A stretch of 64,000 nt of DNA from Ipomoea triloba (lineage: Eukaryota; Streptophyta; Magnoliopsida; Solanales; Convolvulaceae). Within the stretch, counting starts at the first letter, position 1. Every line of letters begins with the position of its first letter. Below the pieces are notes generated by a model. That model was not told the DNA's origin and did no database searches. It worked only from the letters and a program-made list of their open reading frames with translations. A program made the translations under genes and the position numbers. The stretch covers positions 14,673,383 to 14,737,382 of the forward strand of contig NC_044930.1 of NCBI RefSeq assembly GCF_003576645.1, in the 5' to 3' direction. Shown in pieces: positions 1 through 10,636 of this stretch.

Positions 1-104
1 TCTCATTATTAATATATATATATATATATATTAATATTAATATATACATACATACATATTAAAAAATTCATAAAGCTTTTTTGAAGCAATAAGGGAATTA
101 AACC

Positions 105-224
105 CCCTAACCTTTCTTAGCATAAGAATACATCTACCAACTAGTCAACGTAACATCTTGTGTACCCTAACCTTTCTTAGCATAAAAATACATCTACCAA
201 CTAGTCAACATAACATCTTGTGTA
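105..224. repeat. two-copy tandem duplication, 60-bp period
   Basis: Two adjacent 60-bp copies begin at 105 and 165 and differ at only a few positions. Both include the string CTAACCTTTCTTAGCATAA. The function is unknown and the duplication looks recent. Confidence 0.9.
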
Positions 225-455
225 TATTAATTTATTTTTAGTTATATATATACCATAAAAAAGTCATTAAAGAAGCTAAAAAGCACCTTTGCTTGCCATA
301 GGTTTCAACTACACGACCTATGGTAAATCAGAACACGGCTCTACCATCTTGTCTAGCTAAGTCTTTGTTTATTATATTTGTTTTTATATATTTATATCTA
401 AAACATGTATATATATACATATATACATACAAGGCTATATAGGGGGGGGGGGTGA

Positions 456-475
456 GTGGGGGCAGCTGCCCCCAC
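456..475. repeat. 20-bp perfect palindrome in a GC-rich island
   Basis: GTGGGGGCAGCTGCCCCCAC reads identically on both strands. It follows a run of twelve G residues at about 442-452 and precedes CAGTGGCTCCGTCACTG. Similar GGAGCCAC/CAGTGG strings occur at the edges of plant transposons, but I cannot define an element here. Confidence 0.7.
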
Positions 476-2340
476 AGTGGCTCCGTCACTGCTTACGGTC
501 GGCTCTAAGTATTCCATAGCCCTTAACCATATGTTATGGTGGTGACAAGGAAATGACTGCATACTAATACTTAAAAGCTTAACGCGGATAGGGAAATGCA
601 CGGTTTCCAACCACGGGCAAAGCTCCATCAAAATTTAGGTTTAGAGCTTTATCTAAAAATATGATATTCAGTGCATATATCAAGTAAATGTTTAATGACA
701 ATTAGAGTACTGAACATACAATATCGATGAAGTGAACTTATAAAAAAAACATCATAATTTTCATATATCAATCATGCTCTCTAAAAGCTAAGCATCAATT
801 GGATTCGTTACCTGATATCATATAGTGATTATTAGGTTTTAATCATGATAACAATAGTCATCAAGCAGAAATATATGATCACATATATATAATAGACAAT
901 ATTAGATAAGTATAAAATAATGCCTTCAAGAAAATACTTATCTGTTTCTTTCCAAGATGTTTTGTTTGACAATTTTATGGCCATCGCAGGATAATTGGAT
1001 TTATTCCTTTCTGATGTCAGTAATGCTTCTTATGCTAATGTTGCCTCTCACAATTTTACAAATTGTAAGGGATATCCAAAATATCTTAGATGTTTATTAC
1101 GGTAAAAAATGCAATCAATCAAAATGTGTCGATTATTAAACTAAGAGTCCTCCAAAAATAAAAGAAACACACATGAATCTAAAACATTATACGTAAAACA
1201 TAAGATTGAATCATTGAGTAAAATGAACTCCGCAATATGATTTCTAAAAATAAAACATAGAATCGCATACTGACATGCTTAATAGGAAAACATTATGGAA
1301 AAATTGCAAGCTATAATAATCACATAATTATGCCTTTAAGATATTTTTCAAATTTTTTTTTAATGCTTAATAAAACTTAAATAAAAAAAATATTAGTATT
1401 GGAAACAAATAACCACCAATATTTTTGTATTTTGACAAGTCCATCTAAAAGCATATATAAAAAATGATTTAGATAGAGAACATTATCACCATAAGTTATA
1501 AAAATAGCAAAATTATGGTTATAATTATATGAAAATAGCTGCAAATATCAATAGGCAGTTATTATTACCATCATAATCAATCAGAATGAATGGTAATATA
1601 TACCTTAATGATGTCATTGTCCAATAATAAGAAATATGATTGTTTCAAAAAGCAATCAATTCACTAATAATTAGTAAAATAATAGTAAATTGATCATTAA
1701 GGTATATGTAGACTATATACAAAATTACCATCCATTGCCATGCGAATTAATATATGGAAAATCTTGATTTCTACTTGCTTGTATATGTCATGTGGCAACA
1801 CAAAAGGAAAACAAACATATGAGTTTTGCATAAATTTATCACCTCAATTCTCAAAGAACATTATGCGACTGATGGGTGACCATTTTACGCACGTAAAGTA
1901 TATAATAGGCAAAGTTTTGGCAATTAAAGTAGGAAAACCATTGAATATGGAACCCTTTTGCATGCGTCCTCATGTAAAGCTTCAAGGGGGATATATGTAG
2001 TGTTTTAGGAAAACAGTGCAATATGATGGGTTAAGGGCAGTAACAAAAACCGGTCATCTTATCGTTCATAACGACACCTGTCAAGTAATATGCAATTCTT
2101 GAAGAAATTACTCTAGGTAATAATGATAATAATGTAACATGTGCTAATCATATTGAATTGCCATAATAATACTCCAAGAAAGATATCAAGAATAACTTCA
2201 ATTTAATAATAATGGTAATTACTTTCAAATTTATAAGGAAATGCCTATTTCAATCACTATTATAATATGAGTATGGATTGTAATATAAATTACTACTTAA
2301 TAAGAATACACAATTTAATTCTTTTTCTTTTACCTCAAGA

Positions 2341-2560
2341 ATGGAGTCAACGTGCGCCACCTAGATTCCCTTAACATTGGAAGGCAGTGACGATGACTTC
2401 ACAAAGAGAAAAGGTTCATCGGCCACTGCAGGCATCTACCAAATCGAAGATGACGGTTGTGCAGTTGACAAGCCTAGCATGGCCCGGGGCACTAATCATC
2501 CCGACTGTTTGTGGAACAAAATCAAAGATTTCAATACCAAAAAGGTTAGTAGGTATGGAC
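2341..2560 (+). other. possible exon-like coding remnant
   Basis: The stretch is less AT-rich than its flanks. An open frame from about 2377 encodes an acidic peptide with DDDFTKRKGSS and GIYQIEDDGCAVDKPS. It ends at a plausible splice donor (AAAAAG followed by GTTAGT near 2543). No protein family is recognised and no partner exon was found, so this could be a degraded gene piece or chance. Confidence 0.25.
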
Positions 2561-3189
2561 AATTCATAAGATACTATTTCGTCTCCTTTCTATCAAGATA
2601 GTGGCCTTATAATAATATCCAACAATGATACGTGTCTGTCCATTTGTGGCGATTATGCCTTGGTCAGTAACACTGATCATCGCCTAGCACAGAAAATAGC
2701 CTTTGGCGCTCTGCCGACGCTTATTTTCAGGGTAAGGATTTGAAAAAAAAATGTATTATTATTTTTATTTGGTATGATAAAATATGGTGTTTGTTGTTCC
2801 GATTGCTCAGAACATGAAAAGAATACCGTTTATCGATGATAATCCTTTGGTATAAAAGTTTGTTGCACCACCGAAACCAAACTTTTCTCACCATGTACAA
2901 ATAAGTTTTTCTTACCGAAACCAGGCTTTTTTGACCTAGCATTCCTTTATTTGACACAAAATATTAGGGTTGCCTTGAATAATTACCAGGAACAAGCTGT
3001 TGGAATTTGTTGCTGCCTCGAAAATACTTGGGAAGTGGGTGTTGTTACTGCCGAGGAATTAATTAAAGATGGGGTAATAATGTGATTGGAGGCTATTGAG
3101 TGGATGTTACTGCAATTAAATTTCTTTTCTTCCGTGTGATTGTAGGCTGGCAACCTTCTACTCCTCGAGTTGAGTCTTCCATTGGTTCT
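2561..3189. other. no gene seen
   Basis: I see no supported coding region, only short ORFs on both strands. The right end borders the Sirevirus-derived minus-strand fragment and may contain its degraded 3' part, since CTCGAG-type motifs begin at about 3166. Confidence 0.5.
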
Positions 3190-4017
3190 TCAACCTCTCG
3201 AGGGGGGTGATAGACTACTCGGAATCTCTATGACAACATCCTCTCTTTTACTCGGTTCTGCTACCTCTCGAGTAGGAGTTGATTGAGCTTGTGTTGATTC
3301 GACTGTGTCGTCCACTTGGCTATAAACAACTATATGCATATGATTGGTTGCATCCTCAACCACTTGGGTTGACTCATCGGCAAGTGATAGTGTTGCATCC
3401 TCGACCTGTTGTATATTCGGTTGAGCTATCTGTGCCTCGGGCTCAACAACTAAAGTGCGAACCACTTCATCTACCATACGGTTGATGTCAGCTCGGTTCA
3501 TTTCATTTTCTAACTCTTTAGCTGGCTTTCCCATATATATATTCCTTTGTGTGGGAGATAGGTGTGAATAGTCTGCTCAGTTGCTCGGATCAGCCTCCGG
3601 GTTTGGATCAACGAACTCTACTTCAAAGCGAGAGAAAGCTTGGGCCTTCCTCATCTCCTTCGTTAAAGACTTGGGAGGAGCAGTGGGAGTCCCACCGTCG
3701 TCGTCGACCACTTTCCCTTTCTCTGTAGCAGATTCTCTTTCAACAAACTTCTTCGCATAGACTCGGTGGATTTTGTCTATTTGGGTGGCAAGAGAAATAG
3801 AAGATGTGTCTATCTAGCTAAGGGAGAAATCCTCTTTTGTCCGCATGCGAGTTAGTCCTTCCTCGATGATGTCTAGATTCGACATGCATCATTTCTGCCA
3901 TGTAGTTACCCTGATCAGCTTGGCAGTAGGTCTTCGTTGGTAGAAAGCTCACTCGCCTCGCCAGTAGTTAGTATGGCCTTAGTTAGATCTTCATCAGCCA
4001 TTTGTTTAGCCAATTCG
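3190..4017 (-). pseudogene. Sirevirus env-like ORF remnant, C-terminal half (copy C)
   Basis: Read on the minus strand, the translation continues the acidic, Val/Glu-rich protein seen at 10637-11640. It includes a KGKVVDDD-like stretch and repeated EVAEPS/VVEDAT-type segments. The order of recognisable pieces matches the long extra ORF of the Sirevirus at 57134-60751. Several stops and frameshifts interrupt it (the open pieces are 3190-3534 and short stretches up to 4017). A CACTA element has split it: the frame resumes across 4017 and 10637 once the element and one TCG copy are discounted. The function of this ORF is unknown; the family carries a putative plant transposon protein domain. No LTR of this copy was found in the window. 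Confidence 0.7.
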
Positions 4018-4039
4018 CACTACTACAGGAAACACATTT

Positions 4040-4165
4040 AACGTCGCCTAAACAACGTTGGTTTTTAAAAAAACCGACGTCAAATATTTATCTATATTTA
4101 TAATTTATTTAAAAAGGGATACGACGTCGGTTTAAGTAAAAAACCGACGTCAATCTATTTTTAAA
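4040..4165. repeat. CACTA left subterminal repeats
   Basis: Copies of AACCGACGTC and its complement GACGTCGGTT lie near 4048-4073 and 4120-4153 and can pair as hairpins. In CACTA elements, subterminal repeats of this kind bind the element-encoded TNPA-type protein. Confidence 0.85.
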
Positions 4166-4175
4166 AAATGATTAC

Positions 4176-5840
4176 AAAGACTTGCATGCATGTCCAATAT
4201 GTGGGGCATCTCGTTTAAAAACAAGAGAGAATGTTGCTAGGAAAGTAAGTTTGAAAAGTCCACCAACTAAAGTTATGTGGTATCTTCCAATTCTCTCAAG
4301 ATTTAAGCATATGTTTGCTAATCCAAGCGACGCGAAAAAATTAACATGGCATGCAGATCAAAAAATTTCTAATGGCAAGCTTCGACACCCGGCTGATTCT
4401 CGTCAATGGATAACATTTGATAATGCATTTCCTGAATTTGGTCATGAGCCGAAAAATCTTAGGCTTGGACTTTGTACTGATGGTATGAACCCTCACGGGA
4501 ACCTAAGTAGCAAACATAGCTCGTGGCCAGTTATGTTGGTAATTTATAATTTATCTCCTTGGTTGTGTATGAAACGCAAATACATATTATTGTGCATAAT
4601 GATTTCTGGGCCAAAACAACTAGGAAATGATATAGATGTCTTTTTGCCGCCTTTGATTGAAGACTTGAAAAGTTTGTGGGATGAAGGTGTGTTAGTGTTT
4701 GACGCATACCGAAAAGAGAGTTTTAAGTTGCATGCAATGTTTTTCTTTGATTTTCCACTTGTGTATTTTGATATCATGGTTCATTTGCTTGTACATTTGG
4801 TGAGAGAGATCAGAGAATGTGGTCCAGCTTATTTGAGGTGGATGTACCCATTTGAACGGTACATGAAAGTCTTAAAAGGTTATGTGAGGAACCGATATAG
4901 GCCAGAAGCATCTATTGTCGAAAGTTATATTGCTGAAGAGGTTATTAAGTTCTGTACTGAATATTTGGCAGGGGTAGAGGCTATTGGTGTTCCAAAGTAT
5001 CGACATGAAGGAAGAATTGATGGGGAGGGTCATCGACATCCCAAAATGCATACTATGTCTCATGAAGATGTTGAGCAAGTACACTTGTACATCTTGCATA
5101 ATACAAGTGAAGTCGAACCCTATTTAGATGAACACAAGGCCTTAATTAGGGAGCAAAACCCCAGAAGAGTAGACATGTGGATTGTGAGCGAACATAATCG
5201 TACTTTTATTTGTTGGTTCAAAAATAAAGTTCTTGGAGATAATAATGTTTATGAAACTATACGATGGTTAGCTCATGGTCCTAGTATGCAAGTCATATGT
5301 TATAATGAATATGACATTAACGGATTTACTTTTTACACAAAAGCTCAAGATGAAAAAAGCACTATGCAAAATAGTGGAGTTTCTTTACTTATCAATTCAA
5401 TGCATTTCAGTAGTTCAAAAGATAAAAATTCTGTAATTGCAGAATTGTCATATTATGGTGTGATTGAAGAAATATGAGAGGTTGATTATGTGAAGTTCAG
5501 GGTCCTGGTGTTCCGATGTAGATGGGTAGATGTCAAACATGGTGTGAAAGTTGATGAGTTAGGATTTACGCTTGTAGATCTTAATCGGGAAGGTCACAAA
5601 AATGAGCAATTCATAATGGCATCCTAAGGGAAACAAGTATTTTAAGTTAGTGATCCTTCTGATAAAAAATGGTCAATTGTTCTTCATGGGAAGAGGAAAA
5701 TTACTACAGATGGGAATGAAGATGTTGGTTTTGATGTTGAGGAAATACCACCATTTTCTTCATGTTTATTGCCGACTATTGTAGATAATGAAATAGATGA
5801 AGTGCATGCATCATGGGATGATCATAATGAAGGGATATGA
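4176..5840 (+). pseudogene. CACTA TNPD-type transposase, internally deleted
   Basis: An open frame from about 4176 to 5474 begins with a zinc-ribbon-like HACPICGASR. It continues with a Transposase_21-like region (PILSRFKHMF, WITFDNAFPEFG, LGLCTDGMNPHG). It then jumps after SFKLHAMFFFDF straight into a DUF4218-like region (FDIMVHLLVHLVREI, YPFERYMKVLKGYV), so the C-terminal half of the transposase core is missing. A DUF4216-like part follows, with in-frame stops at 5475-5477 and about 5625-5655, and the frame ends near 5840. The N-terminal Transpos_assoc region is also absent, because only 160 bp separate it from the terminus. The first stop sits where the family usually has Trp (TGG to TGA). 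I infer a non-functional transposase. Confidence 0.85.
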
Positions 5841-7413
5841 GAGCATTGATTATTTCATGTAATGTTTTAAGTTCTTATTGTGTTTTAAAGTTTATTATTG
5901 TAATATATATATATATATATATATATATATCATTTTCTAATAATTTTTCTATTTGAACAGACATATAGATTCATCAAATAATCCTACTGATGATAGTACT
6001 ACCCGAGGTACTGGTTCAACTCAAGGTAGTGATACTAGTACTAAGACGAGAGGTGCGACTCATTTGAAGAAAGTCTTTCTAGGGCGTAATACTTTAGGAA
6101 AGAAGTCAGTTCAATTTGGTGGAGTGCATCCTGTTGGGCCAACCGGAGCGGAACTTTCAAGTTATGCGGCATTAGTGGCACGCATTAACGTTTTGATCAC
6201 AATAAAGTCATGGGCTAATGTTCCAAAAGATACTAAGGAGAATGTTTGGGAAGAAATTATGGTAACCTTTTTTGAGATTTAGATTTTTATTTACAAAATA
6301 AATTAATATAATTGCATTGGATACTAATAAATAATTTTCTCTTGCAGAGTACTTACGATATTCCCAACATAGATGATATGAAGAAGCATTGGATACAATA
6401 TGCGGGTCAACGGTGGAAAGATTTTAAAACAAAATTGGTTAGCAAGTATATATATGGCAATTTGTCACATAAGAGTCCATGTGATAAATACACATTCCTT
6501 AATCCAGTGGCATGGAATGAGTTTGTACAGCTTCATACATGTGCAGAATATGAGGTATCATTATTCTACTATCAATTATTAACTCAATTTGTTAAGTTTG
6601 TTAATTATGTATTGCTACTTAATGTTTTCTTTTTATGTAGGCAAAAAGAAAAAAAACATCAAGAAATACAAGCTAAGAATATTCATCCACATAATTTATC
6701 TCGAGGAGGTTATCAAAGATTGGAAAAAATTATGATGGACGAGAAGATGAAAGAACAACAAGAAATTGCAAATTCATATCCATCACATACAATTAGTCCT
6801 CCATCTCCTCCACGTAGACACGAAAAGTGGAAGAGAGCAAGAATGGACAAGTCTGGAAATTTTCACAATGAAGCGACTAGAGTGGTCGTAGAAAAAATGG
6901 TAAGTTATAATTTTCTTTTCTATGTTAATAGTTAATTTTCTTTACCATAAAATTATTAAATATTGTTTATAAATGCTAGGATTCTCTTGAGATGCAAGCT
7001 TCTCAAGTAGAATTCGTTGCGTCAAGAAGACAAGATATACTATCTGTTGTGCTAGGTACTGATGAGCATCCTGACCGTGTTAGAGGCATGGGAAGAGGAT
7101 ATGACATAAAAAGTGTATTTGGTCATGCAAAACGTCCTCCTCAGACGCCTACAGAAGACGTTAAACGAATGGTTAACTCTGCTGTTGAAGCACGATTAGA
7201 AGAACGATTAGAAGCACGATTTCAAGAACGATTAGAAGCACGGATTGCTGAGATGATGCAACAATTCAGTAATATGCAGACTCCTCTTCATCAAGCTGCA
7301 CAATCAAGGCAAGATGATGTCATATGTGAGCATGTTTCACCACAAAATGACAGTCAAAAAGCTAGTTCCCCAGACCCTTTTGTTGATTTACCGGCGGTAA
7401 GTAATTGTTTATA

Positions 7414-7420
7414 ATTAACC

Positions 7421-7476
<56 letters not shown>
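7414..7476 (+). repeat. TTA microsatellite
   Basis: A run of TTA/ATT trinucleotides lies in an intron of the CACTA second gene. It has no coding meaning. Confidence 0.9.
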
Positions 7477-7594
7477 TATTAAAAATATTTTCTATGACTC
7501 TTCATTAATTAATGCAGTTAGGAGCACGATGCCAATTGTACTTGGAAGACCCCACTAGACGTCCAGTAGCATTTGGGATAGCCTACACTGGTGG

Positions 7595-7773
7595 TAGGGG
7601 TGTAAACAAATCAAATAATTTTGATTCGATTCGTGATTCGAATTCGAATAGTTATATTTGAATTCGAATATTTCGAATACGAATCCGAATCCGAATACAC
7701 ATTTTAATTCGAATGTTATTCAAATCCAAATACAAATCAGGATAGATTCGATTCGAATAGTATTCGAATATTC

Positions 7774-7851
<78 letters not shown>

Positions 7852-8332
7852 AAACTAAACTAGTAAAATAAATCCTAAACTAAAATAAAAGTGAGAGTAG
7901 CCGCTTCAGTGCTTCACCCTTCAGTCTTCCCAGTTCGACAGCCGTAATTCTCAACTTTGCCTCTTCCACCAACTGCTTCGCCCTCTTCTTGTCCTCCCCT
8001 TTTTCATGGTAGACCACCGTCGTGGCAAGGAAGCACGGCAACAAGGAGAGCAACTCAACAGGGCAGGGCAGCAACTGCTCACGGCCACTGTAATTTTTGT
8101 TATATTTTATCTTAATTTATTGAAAAATTTAGAAAAAAAAAATTAAAATATCCATTTCGAATTCGAATATTCGAGTCGAATCGAATATATTCATTTAATT
8201 GGTCGAATCGAATACGAATCGGAATTTAGGATTCGAACACTAAACGAATTCGAATTCGAATACTCATCAAAATAATCGAATTCGAATCGAATACTGAAGT
8301 ATTTGACTCGATTCGATTCGTTTACACCCCTA
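7595..8332. mobile_element. non-autonomous hAT element, 738 bp
   Basis: The termini are TAGGGGTGTAAAC and its complement, with further inverted similarity inward. A perfect 8-bp duplication ACTGGTGG lies at 7587-7594 and 8333-8340, the hAT hallmark. Both arms are packed with ATTCGAAT/GATTCGAAT motifs. A long AT dinucleotide run lies at about 7778-7847. A less AT-rich centre (about 7890-8090) has a minus-strand 64-codon ORF and may be captured sequence. No transposase is encoded, so movement would need another hAT copy. Confidence 0.93.
7880..8074 (-). other. 64-codon ORF inside the hAT element
   Basis: The predicted peptide has a hydrophobic start followed by EKGEDKKRAKQLVEEAKLRI, a basic/acidic helical stretch. 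Base composition differs sharply from the AT- and TCGAAT-rich arms. It may be a host fragment picked up by the element. I do not recognise the protein and there is no evidence that it is expressed. Confidence 0.3.
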
Positions 8333-8599
8333 ACTGGTGGACAAGTTCATGGGGTTACACTAAATGTAGATCAAGTGAAGGTGAGCACAAAATCATTGAT
8401 CCATGTGCAAAGGTACCATTCCTCACCAGTGAAGTTCAGCTTGTAGGTTCTGCATTTCAACAGTTTATTATTTGGCCAAAGAAGCTGGTAGAGTTATGTA
8501 CTCAAGCTGATAAGGTATGTACGCTATAAATATATTTGTATTTAAAATAGTATACAATTTACTTTTTAAAAAATAATAATTGTTATTTATATTAAAATG

Positions 8600-9790
8600 C
8601 ACAGTTAAAAGGAAAAACCAAATCGACTTTTGAATCAGTTGTGAAATCTCATCATCATGAATTGACTTTAGCTGATCCGGATTCTTTGCGTAGAACATGC
8701 AGAAAGGCATACAAGATTGCTTGTAGTTTTGAACACAATGTGGTGACGCAAATGCCTCGTGGTGTTGTGGGTAAAATTGATTATGAATTACAACTTGAGA
8801 GTTTGGAAATCATGCGCTTATTGAATATGGATACCTTAGATATTTCTATTATTCAGTTCTTTATAAGGTAATATGTTTTTAGTATTATTTGATCAAAATA
8901 GTTTTAATTTTATTTAACATAATTATTAGTAATTTATATGATTGCTTTAGATTGTGAGTAGGGGTATTTATAAAGAATATGGTTTTCAATCACAAACCAA
9001 GTATGGCTTTTTAGATCCAAATTGGATTCAACCGAAACTGACGACTAGAAATGGGAGGATCAACTATATAAGTGAAACCATGGGATATGGTGAGACGAAA
9101 GATTGCTATTTAGCCCCATATAATTTCGAGTAAGCATTTGATTATGTTTTAAAATACAATACCTTATATATAATATACTATAAACTAATAAAATTCTTAT
9201 TTGTAGGGGGCATTGGATGTTGATGGCTATTTGTCCTAAAGTACATGAAATCTATTGGTTTGATTCGGTGATTCCCTTGGTCATCCGCCATGTGAGGATA
9301 TTAAAGATATAATTGAAACGTATGTAAATTTATAAATATAATTAATACTTATTATTAATATAGTGATGTTAATCATTTATGTATATTTTATATATGTCTT
9401 ATATTAATAGGTCTTTGAAGGCAACAAGCATAATAGGTGGAAAGAAAACAAGTCGTCAACTAAAATGAATTACATGTTCGGTAAGTACATATATCTTATT
9501 GTTTTTTATTAATAAAATCTTAATTATATTATTTACTTCAAATGTAGTGTGCCATACAAAGAGGAGGTACTGAATGCGGATATTATGTGATGAAATTTAT
9601 TTTGGAAATCATTTCATTGGGAACATACAAGGGAATGAATAAGGCAAGTAATTTAATAAAGTATCTTTCTCCTTCATATTTTTTAAAATACTAACTTATT
9701 AATTTTTTTATCTCTTTTAAACTTTATAGCTTTTGGAGAGACAAGTAAGATTGCCTTACAATAAAAAAGATAATTAATATTGATGAAGTT
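8600..9790 (+). pseudogene. CACTA second gene, C-terminal C48 (Ulp1-like) protease part
   Basis: Exon-like blocks lie at about 8605-8867, 8952-9130, 9208-9318, 9411-9480 and 9548-9642. They resemble the Ulp1/SUMO-protease (peptidase C48) region often fused to or encoded by plant CACTA and Mutator elements. The catalytic His is visible in GHWMLMAICP, Asp in IYWFDS, and Gln/Cys in QRGGTECGYYVMKFI, so the triad residues are recognisable. An 8-bp insertion at 9261-9268 shifts the frame directly after the Asp motif. TGA at 9466-9468 lies where Trp is expected. The reading frame fades out near 9790. An active protease from this copy is unlikely. Confidence 0.8.
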
Positions 9791-9947
9791 AGAGACAAAT
9801 GGTGCCAATATTTAATTGATGAATGGGTTGATAGATTACTTCTTTAGTTTGATGAATTGTGAGATTTATGTTAAATACTTATTGTTTATTAGTTATTGAA
9901 TTGTGAGATTTATGTTGAATTGTGAGATTTATGTTGAATATTCACTA

Positions 9948-10085
9948 GAATTTATTAGTTTGATTAGTTGTGATGTTTATTAGTTTGATTAATTGAGAAA
10001 TTTATTAGTTATTGCAGAATTTATTAGTTTGATTAGTTGTGATGTTTATTAGTTTGATTAATTGAGAAATTTATTAGTTTGATCA
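9948..10085. repeat. tandem duplication, 69-bp period
   Basis: Two copies start at 9948 and 10017 with GAATTTATTAGTTTGATTAG. Shorter TTTATTAGTTTGAT and TGTGAGATTTATGTTGAA units surround them. They lie between the CACTA second gene and its right subterminal repeats. Confidence 0.85.
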
Positions 10086-10199
10086 ATTGTGAGATTACAA
10101 ATGTTAGTTTGTTACACAAGTTCTGAAACTTATGTGTGAATTGTAAATATTACTGCACTGTACAGGTTTTAGGTGGATTCGTAAAATATATTTAATTAT

Positions 10200-10625
10200 T
10201 AAAAAAAAATAAATGATGTCGATTTTTAAGCAAAAACCGACGTTGTTTATTATTTAAAAAAAATAAATAAATTACATACGGCGTCGGTTATTTCGTATAA
10301 CTGACGCCGTGTATAATTTTTTTAATAATTAAACGACGTCGGTTTTTAGCCTAAAAACTGACGTCTTTTATTTATTTATTTTTTTAATATATGAAACGAC
10401 GTTGGTTTTTCAGAAAACCAACGTCGTATCCTTTTTTTTTAATAATAAACGACGTCGGTTTTCCTAGATAACCGACGTCGTTTGTTTATTTAAAAAATTA
10501 AAAAATACATACGACGTCGATTTTTACAACCGACGTCGTATCATTTACATACAACGTCTGCTAGATAGACGTCAATTTTTAACCGACGTTAAAAGTGCTA
10601 AAAAAACTGACGTTAAAGGTGTTTT
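10200..10625. repeat. CACTA right subterminal repeats
   Basis: About a dozen copies of GACGTCGGTTTT or its complement AAAACCGACGTC are spaced by AT-rich linkers. Many form head-to-head pairs that would fold as hairpins (for example 10269-10309 and 10447-10481). This denser array mirrors the shorter one at the left end. Confidence 0.9.
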
Positions 10626-10636
10626 CTGTAGTTGTG

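Larger units (their letters stand above)
1..2340. other. AT-rich intergenic DNA, no gene recognised
   Basis: This stretch is AT-rich with short AT microsatellites and only short ORFs that match nothing I recognise. It contains a two-copy tandem duplication near its left end and a GC-rich island around 450-500. I see no exon structure, RNA gene or transposon terminus that I can defend. Confidence 0.6.
5953..8515 (+). pseudogene. CACTA second gene, N-terminal Transposase_24-like part
   Basis: Exon-like blocks lie at about 5953-6258, 6348-6555, 6642-6899, 6980-7396, 7518-7594 and, beyond an inserted hAT element, 8333-8515. Most are bounded by plausible GT/AG sites. The first block has Thr/Ser repeats and GRNTLGKKSVQFGG, then ELSSYAALVARINV. 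Later blocks have MKKHWIQYAGQRWKDFKTKL (Ptta/En/Spm type), HNLSRGGYQRLEK, and a Glu/Arg-rich coiled coil (EARLEERLEARFQERLEARI). The last block resembles the VHG...VKV...PVP..EV family signature but needs a one-base shift near 8384. In CACTA elements this protein is associated with binding of subterminal repeats. The hAT insertion and frameshift make it a pseudogene. Confidence 0.75.
4018..10636 (+). mobile_element. CACTA (En/Spm) DNA transposon with both ends
   Basis: The left end is CACTACTACAGGAAACAC and the right end, read on the other strand, is CACAACTACAGAAAACAC. The termini match at 24 of 28 positions. A 3-bp TCG duplication flanks it at 4015-4017 and 10637-10639, the size expected for CACTA elements. 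Both ends carry dense subterminal ACGACGTCGGTT-type repeats. The 6.6-kb interior has a decayed TNPD-like transposase, a second decayed gene with a Ulp1-like region, and an inserted hAT element. It lies inside an old Sirevirus ORF. Numerous stops suggest it can no longer move by itself. Confidence 0.95.

Noticed and set aside
7658..7849. 63-codon plus-strand ORF
   Set aside because: It is a translation of ATTCGAAT repeats and an AT microsatellite inside the hAT element.
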